Below are positions 47,156 to 57,635 of a DNA stretch of 64,000 nt, piece by piece. The notes beneath the pieces were generated by a model that saw only the letters and a program-made list of their open reading frames with translations, made no database searches and was not told the origin of the DNA. This DNA is from Nissolia schottii (Eukaryota; Streptophyta; Magnoliopsida; Fabales; Fabaceae): positions 13,407 to 77,406 of the forward strand of contig QANU01019202.1 in assembly GCA_003254905.1 (NCBI GenBank). The letters are read 5' to 3'. Position 1 is the stretch's first letter. Each line of letters starts with the position of its first letter. Both the position numbers and the translations under genes were made by a program.

Positions 47156-47692
47156 AGAACCATGTTCAGGGTAACGGAAGACCAGACATTTTGATATGTA
47201 TTTAGATATGTATTTGGATATGTATATGACACATGTATGTAAATTATTATATTATTCTACTGTTGATGTAACTATTTGTGATGGACCATGTGTGCTTATG
47301 TAATTGTTTATCCTACTTGATTATATTATGAAAGATTACCCCGTGTAAGCTCAAGGTCTATCGTTTGTACTATATGCCTTAATTCATGCGCAACTCTTAC
47401 TTTACAAATAAGTAACAAGTAGAAAAGTTTTTAAAATGGTCCATATTTTCCTTAATCTAGTATTTTCGAAAAGTAATGAAGGACTCTAAGTATTCCCACC
47501 AAATGATTAACAACCTAGTGAGCATTGAGTATGACTCGAGCATAGGCAGTTAGCTAGGGTGTTATAGTAGGGACATAGCATAACTGTGACATCTAGAGAC
47601 CCCTGAGCGGCGGAATCATAATTGAGGACAAAACGATTAGTGATAACTAAGGTTTCCCACGAGAACGCAGTGTTCTCATCCCCTACTTCTTT

Positions 47693-47752
47693 ATGGTTCT
47701 AGGTGAGCATGACAAGGATAAAGAAGGCGTCAGAACAGTGCAAGCAGTATGA
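47693..47752 (+). CDS. Small LTR ORF (D, 19 aa)
   Basis: It starts MVLGEHDKDKEGVR at the conserved ATG after TTCTCATCCCCTACTTCTTT. Composition is charged but less acidic than the A-type peptides. Support is mainly positional. Confidence 0.35.
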   Translation: MVLGEHDKDKEGVRTVQAV

Positions 47753-48188
47753 GGATGAGCAGCATTGAAGAAGATGGACAAAAGAATAGGGAAATCAGGG
47801 CCATGCTAGAGATGTCGCATTAGTCCTTAGTTAGTAGACTATATGTTTTGTATTACTATGTTAATTGTATGTAACATCTATAATATTACATGTGTAACTA
47901 CTTGTGAATATATGATATGGACCACTTGCTGTTATGAATGTTGAATAGGCTTGATAAATATTAGTTGAATTATGCTACGGTACCACTCGCAATATATGTT
48001 CTAACACTGAACGAGGCTCATATTTTACACTACAATACGTATAAAGAAAAGTGGAAATCGGTCCATATTTTGGGTAACTATACTTTTGAACTCATAAGTG
48101 GGACTAAGTATGATCCCAACCAAAGTAGATAACAACTTGGCAAGCAAGTTTGCAACTTAAGCGTAGAATAGCTAGCTAGGGTGTTACA

Positions 48189-48710
48189 CATTACATATAA
48201 GTCAACAATAGTTTACATAGATTGTTCAATAGTTTAATATACGTATAACATGATACAAAAAGGAACTACAAACTGTAAAACTAGGGACTGATGGAGTACT
48301 ATCCATTGAGTCCATACAAAATGTCACAGGGGACAGTATAATATATGCTCCTACGCCGCCACTACTCCTTCAAGTTGTCTTTCGGATCCTCGTCTAGGTC
48401 TTCGTCATCTTCCTCCTCCTCCGAGTCCATCTCCATGGGGACCTCCCCCTCTCAGTCCTTTGCCATGTCTGCTGGGGAATCTGGGACTTACGAGTCATCG
48501 TCCTCCTCGGCCTCCCGGGCAGTCTCGGGGACCATGAATAGATCACCATGTGCAGTGGAGGGCCCTGCCTCAACTTCGTGAGTGCGAGGGGCTAGGCGGC
48601 GTCTGAAGAGAGGGTTGAACCACTTTCTTGGTCCACACCGATAAAAGTGAGGTCGTGAATGAGGTGCTAAAGAGTTTGGGTCAACCTCTACATCATTCTT
48701 GTACGGTGGG
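48189..48710 (-). mobile_element. LTR piece with acidic coding traces
   Basis: Minus-strand DNA here has the small-ORF slot of related LTRs: a tract rich in Glu and Asp codons around 48380-48430 and a frame rich in acidic residues to the right. The whole looks like part of an LTR of the J/G type whose ends are not seen. It lies between LTR D (ends 48188) and LTR G (starts 48711). Any coding unit here is broken. Confidence 0.4.
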
Positions 48711-49224
48711 TGTAACATCCCGCGTTTTCATGAACGGAAAGATCCGTTAATTTCGTCGCCAGGAAACGGTGAGGGAACGCCGAGGAGCTAAGGTTAGACG
48801 AATTAGGCCCTGAAACCCTAGGGATTGGTAGAAGCGGGCTACGGTTAGTCGTTCCGTAATTTTCCAGAGTCGTCGGACGAGTTTTGACTCAAACAAAAAT
48901 TTCTCGGATACAGAAAAATGCCCGTGGGATTTCTTGACTCAGCAGGAAGGTCCCTGATCCTTGATAAAACTGTCCTGGACTGAAGGGAAAAATAAATGGA
49001 TCACAACGGTATGTCCGGAATATTTTTAGGGCGACCAGAGGCGAGACTTTTCGAATAAAACGCGATTAAGCGAAAATGTAGCCAAACAAGGTGAGCTCCA
49101 AGCTTCTGGAGGAAGTTAAGTAAATAAATAATAAAATAATAATAATAATAATAATAACAGAAGAGGCAACGCCTCTGAAGAAAGAAAAAGGAAAGAAATA
49201 AAATAAAATAGCGTCACTGTGCGC

Positions 49225-49238
49225 GGTTATAAATAACC
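49225..49238 (+). promoter_or_regulatory. TATA box in inverted repeat (G)
   Basis: GGTTATAAATAACC has flanks GGTTAT and ATAACC around AA. Compared with GGCTATAAATAGCC in family A, both arms changed at paired positions while the TATAAAT core stayed. Confidence 0.6.
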
Positions 49239-49629
49239 ATGTAACTTTCGTAAATTTACATTTACTTTTCGTCGTTTTCACAAACACCCGCCTCGTTCCG
49301 ACACATCTAGGTTTCATGCCAGAATCTCAGAAAAACTACCGGAGCACGCCATCCTGAAGAGGAAAATCTCCCCTTCAAGACCACCGATTCGGAATCTCCA
49401 TCGGAGGTGGGTAATCTTAAGCCCACTGTCTATCTGGATTAATTATTAACTGTATATGTGCATATCTGTGTATCTGATTATAGATCTGTTAAGTAGTATT
49501 TTGGGGGGATACAGGGTAAAAAGGGTTTTGTGAAACATTGAGAAATGAAACGCATAACTGTACCGATTGGAACCCTAGGAACAGTAGAAATTGAGAACTG
49601 GAGTCTCGGGGAGGCAATTTTTCCAGCAT

Positions 49630-49858
49630 TCATTCGAATACACAGGCTTTCAGTCGAATGAAAGCCAAAATGAGCTTTCCTTCGAATGAATTCCTCTACA
49701 GTTGAATGAAGGCGAATTTTTAGGATTTCAATCGAATGAATCTCCTAGTATTCGAATGAATGAATACTGACAGAATTCAGTCGAATGAAAACCCATTCCA
49801 ATCGAATGAAAGAACTCGAGGGATTTCATTCGAATGTCCCTCCAAGTATTCGAATCAA
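49630..49858. repeat. Ten-unit ATTCGAAT palindrome array (G)
   Basis: Centres at 49634, 49654, 49682, 49702, 49732, 49752, 49781, 49802, 49830 and 49850; steps 20, 28, 20, 30, 20, 29, 21, 28, 20. Confidence 0.9.
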
Positions 49859-50784
49859 ACCTAGCAGACTTGAGACTTTAGTGGTTCCAAGGGATCCAAT
49901 AAGTACATAAGTGTCCATTCTTGTGTAGTAAAGCATGCATCTTGAAGAATGGGTTGTGAATAGGTGTTAGGGTAACCCTAGAGAATTAGAGGGTAATCAC
50001 CTAATGTATAAAGATAATAATGGAACTTAAGGAACACGTATATAGTTATATGCTAGGAAGCCCTCTCTTGGCAAAGACTTACAGACAAGCCCTTCACCAG
50101 TTCACAAAGTTGGATTGGTTGATGTGTTACCTTGCCTGTCCCCACCAATGAGGATTAGTTAACGAGTCAGTCGCCCCAGGGTGGATTGGTTCGAAGAGGT
50201 TAATGACACAAGGAAGGTAGAGGATGGACAGAAAGAGGAGGAAATAGAGGAAAAAAGCTAACCCGGCCAGCTGGTACGTGTAAGGAGAAAAGTGCTAACC
50301 TGGCCAGCCGGTATGCCTAGAAAAAGATGCACTAACCCGGCCAGCTGGTATGTGCCAAAGCGGAGAAGTAGGATGCTAACCCGGCCAGCCGGTACGCGTA
50401 AGAGATCCCCAATGCCCCCATGCACTATGTAACTATATATATATGTGATTAAATGAATGTTTGTATGTGCGTTAATATATCTTGTTACTTGTTGGGTATT
50501 ATGTAATGTCAAGGGGACGGCCCGAGACGACTAAATGTAAGGTCAACAAGCACGTGAACTTAGTAAGAAAGACTAGTTCCCCAGTCACCTAGCTAACTTA
50601 GATAAAGTTGTTCAGGGTTTAGTAAAAGATAAAAAATCAGTAGGGTTTGTAGTATGCATGACCACCTAGAAATCCCCTGAATGGCCTGGAGGATACTCGA
50701 GTAAATGAACCATTAATAGCCATGGAGACCCACTGAGGACCTAGAGTTCTCACCCCCACTGGATTATCGATCCAGCTTGCAGCC

Positions 50785-51253
50785 ATGACATCTCCACCAG
50801 CCAAGGACGTATGGTTATTTACTCGCACTCGTATGCGCAACTATCGCACGGACACTCTCCTAGAGACGAGTACCTTTGCACCTGCGCGTTTACCCGATGA
50901 GCCAGATCGTTCCCCCAGACAGAGACTCGAAGCCCCAGGGGCATCACCGCTGAACCCAATCTGGGTTGACGAGCGTCCAGGGAGCAGCAGCAGGGATCCG
51001 ATTCGCCTTAACGGCGATGAAGAGATGCCTCCATCGGAGCCAGAGCCAAGCCCCACACCAGCCCCGACGCCAGTCACAGACCCCGGTGCATCTACTCCGA
51101 CTGTTAAAAGCACGAGGCCGCAGGACCACTGCCAGGAAAAGGATACTCTCAGCTCGGCCACGCCGCTTTGTCCCACGCGACTTCTCTGCAGTGACGGACC
51201 TGAGCAGTGAGGAGGAGGAGGAGCACTTAGAGCGCCTAGGAGACTTCGAGTAG
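50785..51253 (+). pseudogene. Broken copy of the LTR-encoded acidic protein (G)
   Basis: It encodes blocks matching the ORF of LTR J: TSTFAPARLPDEPDRSP, LNPIWVDE, RDPIRLNGDEEMPPSEPE and a C-terminal region with DFSAVTDLSSEEEEE. This copy looks broken about once. It stands in the same slot, downstream of the hairpin series and the CACCCCCACT motif. Confidence 0.6.
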
Positions 51254-51665
51254 GTGGCAAACAGCAGGACCCGAGAGTAGGTGGATAGGATCTGTACCAT
51301 ACACGAAGCGAGTAGTACCGCTCGTGTACGTAGTTTTATAATAGATAGTATGTTTGTATATTATTTGAACTGATATATATTACCATTAGACTATATGGAT
51401 TTATGTTTAAACTTATGTATTGTAATATAATGGTGTGTTATGTACATTCGGGCCCCTATGTGTACATTCTACCGATAAAGCTCCACGCTACAGGTATGTA
51501 CTAGTACTCTCTTATCTTTTAGTTATGCCGCTATCTGTTATGTTATTCGCACGGCTCATTACTTACTACACACGCATATTTGCAAAGAAATTTCAAATTG
51601 GCCCGTATTTTTCGTAACCCTAATTTGCGTCAGTAACTTAGAACAGTAGTAGTTCACAGCACCAG

Positions 51666-52236
51666 TGTAACATCCCGATTTTTCCCCTTCACCAAGATTT
51701 CGCATAATAAATAAGTAAGAATACATTAATAAGAAAATATAAAATAAAATAAAATAAAAATTTAAGTATTAACTTTAATCCCTGCAATATTAGTTAAAAA
51801 TAATAATTTTTCGATCTCGTAGAGTCCTGTGAAGTTCGAGTCGATATTCGGTTATTATTAAAATTTAATCATGACTCAAAGGAGTCCGTAAAATACACTA
51901 ATATGAAATAAATTCGAGAATACCTCGATAAAAATTTAAATATTAACAAGAAAAATTAGTAGGTCACAATGGTGTGTCCGAAATATTTTCAGGACCTCCG
52001 GACATAAATAGTTAATGAGAAAACACGACCAAAAACACACATAGAAAATTAAAACATGCATGGCCAAGGCCACAATTTCACACGGCAACCCTTTCCCACG
52101 AGACACACACCAAAATAAGCCCATCATCTTACACCACCTTTTATGCTTATCTATTTGTTTATTTTTAATTATGATCACTGAAGCTCATCCACCGAAATCA
52201 TTCTTTGCCTTTATTGTATTATTTTACTTTCAAATC
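51666..52236 (+). mobile_element. Partial LTR H
   Basis: It starts TGTAACATCCCGATTTTTCC at 51666 after ACCAG and resembles the U3 of A3/A4 in the opposite orientation (TAGAGTC, GACCTCCGGACATAAATAGTTAATGAG). It is cut by the next element at 52237 and no end is found. No genes. Confidence 0.55.
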
Positions 52237-53790
52237 TGATGGTTTTATGTGTCTTAGAGAAGGGGGGGTTGAATCTAAGACAGGGTTTTCTTAGAAAAAT
52301 TTCTGTTCCTTTTTTTAAAAGTTTGTCTCCTAAAATTTCAGGAGATATCTCCTAGTTTTCTGGGAGACAAGTTTTTCAAGAAAAACTTATTTTTCACGAA
52401 AATTAACAACAGAATAATTTTAAAGGCAGAATTTGTAAAAGATAGAGAGAAAGAAAATTTACACAGGGATTTATACTGGTTCGATTCCTTAACAGGAATC
52501 TACGTCCAGTTCTTCAAACGCCAAACTCAATTTTCTTTTAAACCAATTTTTCAAGTACAGAGACAAAACAATTATTCCTTTCACTCAGGAATTTTTCAAA
52601 CCAAAACAGAGACTTAAAACCAACTCTTTTCTCTCAAGCTTTCTGTTGCTCACCAAAATGATTTTCAAAAGATTTTCAAACAACGAAGACACTTAACAAT
52701 TTCAAATCAAAATACAGACCAAAATAATCAGAGATTAAGAGGTGTAAAGCACTTGGGAGAGAGTATCACGAATGGTTTTTCTTTGGCTCTAGTGTCTTGC
52801 TTTTCAAGTGATCAAAGGTCACTTATTTATACTTGATTCTTGAAGCTTGATGACCATCTTTGCCATGATTCTTTCTTCCATGATTCGTGCCCTTTCTTCA
52901 TTTGTCTTCAATCATTTTTGTAGTTAAGTCCTTTGCTTCTTGACCGTTGTAGGAATATCTCCTTGCTCCAAGAATGTTGTTTTTCCATTTTTGCATCCAT
53001 GAGCTTCTTGTGACCGTTTGGAAGGAGATTGCCTCCATCACGTTTTTTTCTTTCTTGACCGTTGGCAGGGAGAGCCTTTCTTCCTCCATGATTTTTGCTT
53101 TCCAATTTCTTGTACCCAGACCATTTTTGCAAGGAAGTCTTGATTTTTGCTTTCCAAAAATTGTATCATGTGATTCTCTTTCTTTCTTTAAGAAATGTTT
53201 CTTTCCTATTTCTTTATTTTATTTAGTTTACTCATGGCTTAATTTCAGCCTTTTTGTATTGGGAAGGAAGCTTGTACTATGATATCTTTTTGATTTGTCA
53301 AGTTCAGCCTTTCTTCTTGGTACTCTACGTGATTCTTTTCCTTTTTGTTAAAGAGGGATTGCTTTTTCAACTCTTTGTTCTATTCACCATTTATGGCTAT
53401 ATCATAGCCTTTGTACATGGAGGGAATAGCTGTCCTTGATAGATTGTTTGCACACTCTTCCAATGTTGCTTTAATTTTTTTTTTTTTGTTTCTCTTTCCA
53501 GCATCCTTCTGTACGTCTTCTTTCTTCTTTTCAAAGAGTAAAATATTCCTTTGTTTCCTTTTATTCATGCTTTCCCTTTCCAATGCTTCCAATGTATTTA
53601 TGTCATTTTCTCAATCTAATATTGGCCAACATATTTTCAGCTGCAGTCCGAAACTTGTGCTGTTTCTATAGTCCCTGCCTTTCTTTATTTGCAAATGCTA
53701 ATTAGAGACAATAATATAATATTGTTTATTTGATTTCCTGAAACACTAGCACACATATTAGAACGTTCATACAGTGTTTGTCATCATCAA
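52237..53790 (-). mobile_element. Sirevirus-like Copia solo LTR
   Basis: On the minus strand the right edge reads TGATGATGACAAACACTG and the left edge ends ...AACCCCCCCTTCTC...CCATCA. Both are typical of Sirevirus-type LTRs and parallel the LTR at 61318-62472, which also ends with a run of C after AATTCA. About 1.55 kb. A GGGATTTATACTGGTTCGATTCC segment near 52465 is another usual trait. The target duplication is not clear, so ends are approximate. Its many short frames are Phe/Ser-rich noise. Confidence 0.55.
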
Positions 53791-53985
53791 TTTTATTTTC
53801 CAAATTTAATCAACAAAATCATATACATAACTAATGAAAGTAGCAGCACAAGTCCTATACGGACTTTCAAAGTTGCCCTCCTCTTCACTTGGTTATGAAC
53901 CAAAGCTTCCATGACATCTCCATCCTTCTTATTTCAATTGTTTCACTTCTTGTCAAGAAACAAAGCAATCAAAGGTTAACTTTCA
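53791..53985. other. Unassigned AT-rich stretch
   Basis: About 200 bp with no match to the LTR families here and no convincing frame. It lies between the Sirevirus-like LTR and the reverse-transcriptase relic. Confidence 0.4.
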
Positions 53986-54125
53986 CCCTTCTTCCACCAA
54001 GTCATCAATCCTGGGTAGCGGGTACTTATTCTTGACGGTCACCTTGTTCAGTTGCCAGTAATCCACACACATCTGCATAGACCCATCCTTCTTCTTAACA
54101 AACAGCACTGGGGCTCCCAAGGTTA
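53986..54125 (-). pseudogene. Gypsy reverse-transcriptase fragment
   Basis: The minus strand encodes [20 protein letters not shown] followed by [18 protein letters not shown], the well-known start of the Ty3/Gypsy reverse-transcriptase domain. Only about 45 codons remain, so it is a short relic. It is the only pol sequence I can find in the window. Confidence 0.85.
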
Positions 54126-54137
54126 AGCCAGTCTTAT

Positions 54138-55316
54138 ATAATTGAGCATGCATCATGAGGATGGGATGTCACCTAGGGGTTAGGACAGCCGTAGAACACT
54201 AGAGGTCAATGCCTTAATGTTAAAGAAAGCATAATGGAACTTAGGGAATTATGTATATAGTTATATGATAGGAATCCTTTCTCTTGGCAATGTCTACCTG
54301 ACACGCCCCTCGCCAGTCCCAAAAGGGTGGAGTGGCCAATGTGTTACCTTGCCATATCCCAAAAGGGTGGATTTGGTTAACGGATTAGTCCCAAAAGGGT
54401 GGATTAGTTCGCAGAGGTTAATGGCACAAAGGAAGTTAAAGTTAAAGTTAAAGTAAAGAGTTGCTCATCGAAGCAAAGAGGAAGTGAAGGAAGGATGACG
54501 TCCTACCTAAAAGAATAAAGAAAGGAGAAGAAGGACGCTAACCCGAGTGAGCCGGTATGCGTAAGAGATTCCTAAGTCCCCCAAGCATAAAGCATAAAGA
54601 ATATGTAGTTATATTGATGTGATGAATGAACAGTTATATGTATGTCAGTATATATGTGATAAAGTATATATGCATAGTCATGGATGTTATGTATGATATA
54701 AGTCAAGGGAACGGCCCGAGACAGATAGTTTAATTATAATCTCATTGTAGGACTTACAAGAACGAGAACTTAGATAAGCCAGACTAGTTCCCCCGTCACC
54801 TAGTAAAATAGATAAAGCCGTTCAGGACCTTAGGCCAGATAATAACCAGTAGGATTTTAGTATGCCTGTCACTAGATAAACCTGAGCGGCCGGTTGATAA
54901 GAGAGTTAAAAGGATTCCCCGACGCTAGGGTCAACCACTGAGGACGCAAGTTCTCACCCCCACTCACTTATGCTTCCAGGAGCAAACGAGGATTATACGG
55001 GCTACCCAGAAGCGCCACCCGCCGAGCCGTGAAGAAGTGCAAACGGGCGGGTAGTAGATCCCGTTCAAGAACGCAGGAGCCTTGCTTTATTTTGGAGTAC
55101 CTGTTTTGTACCTATTTATGTATAATGGTTGTATGTAAACTACTCTATTAATATTGATGCAATTATGTGTAATGGACCATGTACCCGTGTATGTTAGACC
55201 GCTTGGACATGAATACCTTGTCCGATAAGCTGATGCTCTACCGTTTGTAATATATATATTCACATTCGCGCACGGCTCATAATTTGTACACGTACACCAT
55301 GATCAACTATGTTCAA

Positions 55317-55347
<31 letters not shown>

Positions 55348-55476
55348 CATGGTCCATATTTTGTTGTAAACCGTATTTTCAAAAAGGTTAAAGGTTATGA
55401 ATACCTTACTAATGAATCAACAACCCAGCGAGCGTTGCACATGGCTCGAGCATGGGCAGTTAGCTAGGGTGTTCCA
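54138..55476 (+). mobile_element. Partial LTR (M)
   Basis: It begins abruptly in the segment GAGCATGCATCATGAGGATGGGATG, known from mid-LTR of B-prime, and ends GGGTGTTCCA at 55476. It contains CCCAAAAGGGTGG units (54315-54405), a small ORF (54970-55032) and an AT microsatellite (55316-55342). The first half of the LTR is absent. Confidence 0.65.
54970..55032 (+). CDS. Small acidic LTR ORF (M, 20 aa)
   Basis: The peptide MLPGANEDYTGYPEAPPAEP starts at the conserved ATG after TTCTCACCCCCACTCACTT. It is the relative of the LTR C peptide (MLLGAGEDYKGY...). Confidence 0.45.
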   Translation: MLPGANEDYTGYPEAPPAEP

Positions 55477-57635
55477 CGTATCGATGTCGACTAGGCAGCG
55501 CTAAACCTGAGTGGTTGTGAACCCCCATGGATAACTAATGTTCCGTCTATCAACCATCAATAGAGATAACCATCCATCTGGTGGGATGGCGAGGGGTTGA
55601 CCCTGTGACACAATCTGAGTGGGGACTCTTATATCATCATCATTACATCATCATCATCATTTCATAGGCATGACGTCACCCTTGCACATGCATCTTTTCT
55701 TTTCTTTTATTCTTTTCTTTTATTCTTTCTTTTCATTTCTTATCATTGACCAATCCACCCTTTTGGGACTGGTGAGGGGCTTCTTCGTAGACGTGCCAAG
55801 AGAGGAACATCCTATCATATAACTATGTCACTTATTCCCTAGTGTTCCGTTATGATCTTCAAACATTAGGTGATTAACTTCTAGTTGTCTAAGGTTGTCC
55901 TAACGCTTAAGCGACAACCATGTCCTCATGATGCATTATATCATATACATGCAATGTTCCACGTAAATCATACATCAGTCAAATCAATGTTCGTTGGAAC
56001 TATCGGCCCCAAGACAATTTTCATAAACATTTGTTTCCTGGCATAGGTTAGCTCAGTGACATAGGGTTCCCTGGGTTACTTAACACCCTCGGGAATTCCC
56101 GATTCACTTCATCACCCCTGTCCAAGTCTCCATGGGACTTCTAAGTTTCAGGCCGCTCAGCATCCTTGTGGGTCCGCTCAGCGGTCCCAGAAACCATCCA
56201 CGTCACATGCTTCATTTTAAAACCACTTTTTAAATTAGCTTTTAGGCCGCTCAGCGTTTGATGGAGCCACTCAGTAGTCCCTGACACTTACCACGTGTAG
56301 AAACATTTTCTAACCTTGTTAGAAAGTCTCAGTAGAGGCCTCTCAGCGGTGCATAAGTCTGCTCAGCAGCTCATAAGGCCGCTCAGCGCCCTGGGCGCAA
56401 CCTAAATATCCTCATTTTCTTTCTTGCTCCCTTTTTCATCCTTTCTCATGCCCACTTCTTGGGGTTCTTCCACAAGTTTCAACAATCATTATACATCATA
56501 TTTCATCCTAGAAAACATACTCAAATCATCTACAAATCCTAAGGCTAGCATATCTAACAGATCGTTCAACAGTTCACAGAATCGCATAGAATCAAACATA
56601 AGCAAACATAAGCTCCCAAGGAGGTGAGCAAGCTAAGTTTACCCACCTTCTTAAAGGCTTTAGAGACTGGTTAGATGATGAGGAAGTTATGGGAGGTAGC
56701 CTCCAAGTGCAGAGCTTTTTCCTAGCTTCCGTCGGGTTTTCTGCAGCGTGACCGCAGAGCACACGAGCAGAGTTTCGGCACTTCTAAGAGGGCTTATGTG
56801 TGAAAAAATGGGCTGAATGGAATGGCTATTTATATCCACGAAAATTTCCCCTAGTTTTCTCATTTTGCCCTTGCCAAAATTACCATTTTGCCATTTCTAA
56901 TTTAATTAATTAATTAGGTTAGATAAATAAGAGGTCACATCAATGAATAGTAACCCTTATTTTAATAATTTTCCTAAAAAATCTGGTGCCGTCACGTGGG
57001 AAATTCAGATTTGGGTCCCTCCCGGTCCCGTTTTGCTCGTGTTTGGTCGCTCGCAGTCCCAGTACGTCGTCGCGCACGGTCGTCCGAAAAATATTCCAAG
57101 CATACCGCCGCGATCCCCTAATTTCCCTTAACATGGAATTGAGATCAACTCAAGGCATTTGGGAATTTTTCTCCGGAGGAGTATTCTTCACTGATACCTA
57201 TGATACATCGTTAAGCTCACGTGACTGCAAACAACCGTTCAACTTGCATTTCTGCAGTCGCCTATTCTCGTCTATTCTCCCTAATGAGGTTTTGGGGCTA
57301 ACCTAAGGTATTTGAAACTTTTTCCCCGTACAGGTGGGGTTTTCAAGGACTTGAGACTCTCTGCTTAGTTCTACTGGCTAAACGGGGCTAAACGAGGCTA
57401 AACGGGTTATTCTAGTGTCTGCGGAATCATCTGAAACTGACCCGATTTCCGCTTTACCGAAACTTTAGGTTTTCCATTCATCTCTAGGGGTCAAGAGGAA
57501 TCGCTTGAGTGTCGACAGAATTTATCAAAACCAAACAGAATAATTTCTACAGTCTTCTTCATGTTAACTCATACAAAGGGCTCTACGAACAGTTATCTGG
57601 GAAAATTTTCACTAAGAAAGGAGTGGAATGTTACA
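55477..57635 (-). mobile_element. Partial minus-strand LTR (I)
   Basis: On the minus strand it starts TGTAACATTCCACTCC at 57635. It aligns with LTR E (6940-9106) and, reversed, with LTR C. It has the TATA block at 56824-56837, the GTGGGTAAAC motif near 56640, GCTCAGCG palindromes at 56150-56390 and one CCCTTTTGGGACTGG unit near 55760. Its other end is missing at the junction with M. Confidence 0.65.

Larger units (their letters stand above)
10355..47566 (+). mobile_element. Solo LTR C (discontinuous)
   Basis: It starts TGTAACATCCCGC at 10355 and ends GGGTGTTATA at 47566, flanked by the exact 5-bp duplication GTAGG (10350-10354 and 47567-47571). Its own sequence is 10355-12268 plus 46425-47566, about 3.0 kb. 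No internal region or primer site follows, so it is a solo LTR left by LTR-LTR recombination. It carries a perfect palindromic TATA block GGCTATATATAGCC at 11147-11160, GCTGAGCG palindromes at 11585-11740 and a small ORF at 47084-47155. Confidence 0.85.
10160..48188 (+). mobile_element. LTR D, outermost host of the nest (discontinuous)
   Basis: LTR D is visible as 10160-10354 and 47567-48188, with everything between inserted into it. Across the junction the text runs as in related LTRs (tagataaagctgctaagc, then the GTAGG target, then the segment before the small ORF). It ends GGGTGTTACA at 48188. Its start is not in the window or is hidden by LTR F. It contains a small ORF at 47693-47752. Confidence 0.6.
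48711..51665 (+). mobile_element. Partial LTR G (J-like)
   Basis: It starts TGTAACATCCCGCG at 48711 and resembles LTR J throughout: TATA block GGTTATAAATAACC (49225-49238), GTGGGTAATCTTAAG (49406), ten ATTCGAAT palindromes (49634-49850), four CCGGCCA-type hairpins (50258-50400) and the acidic ORF region (50785-51253). Its last part is cut by another LTR start at 51666 and the true end is not found. A TAA microsatellite lies at 49134-49158. Confidence 0.75.

Noticed and set aside
48345-48581. Ser-rich frame on the plus strand
   Set aside because: It is the reverse complement of an acidic Glu/Asp tract; the minus strand is the element strand.
53254-53671. Hydrophobic frames that look like membrane proteins
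   Set aside because: They are T-rich Copia LTR DNA with several overlapping open frames and no conserved domain.
52237-53790. Target duplication for the Sirevirus-like LTR
   Set aside because: AAATC on the left has no clear exact partner at the right edge, so the ends are given as approximate.
48711-55476. LTRs G and M as the two ends of one insertion
   Set aside because: Flanking five-mers GTGGG and CGTAT do not match, and the segments belong to different subfamilies.
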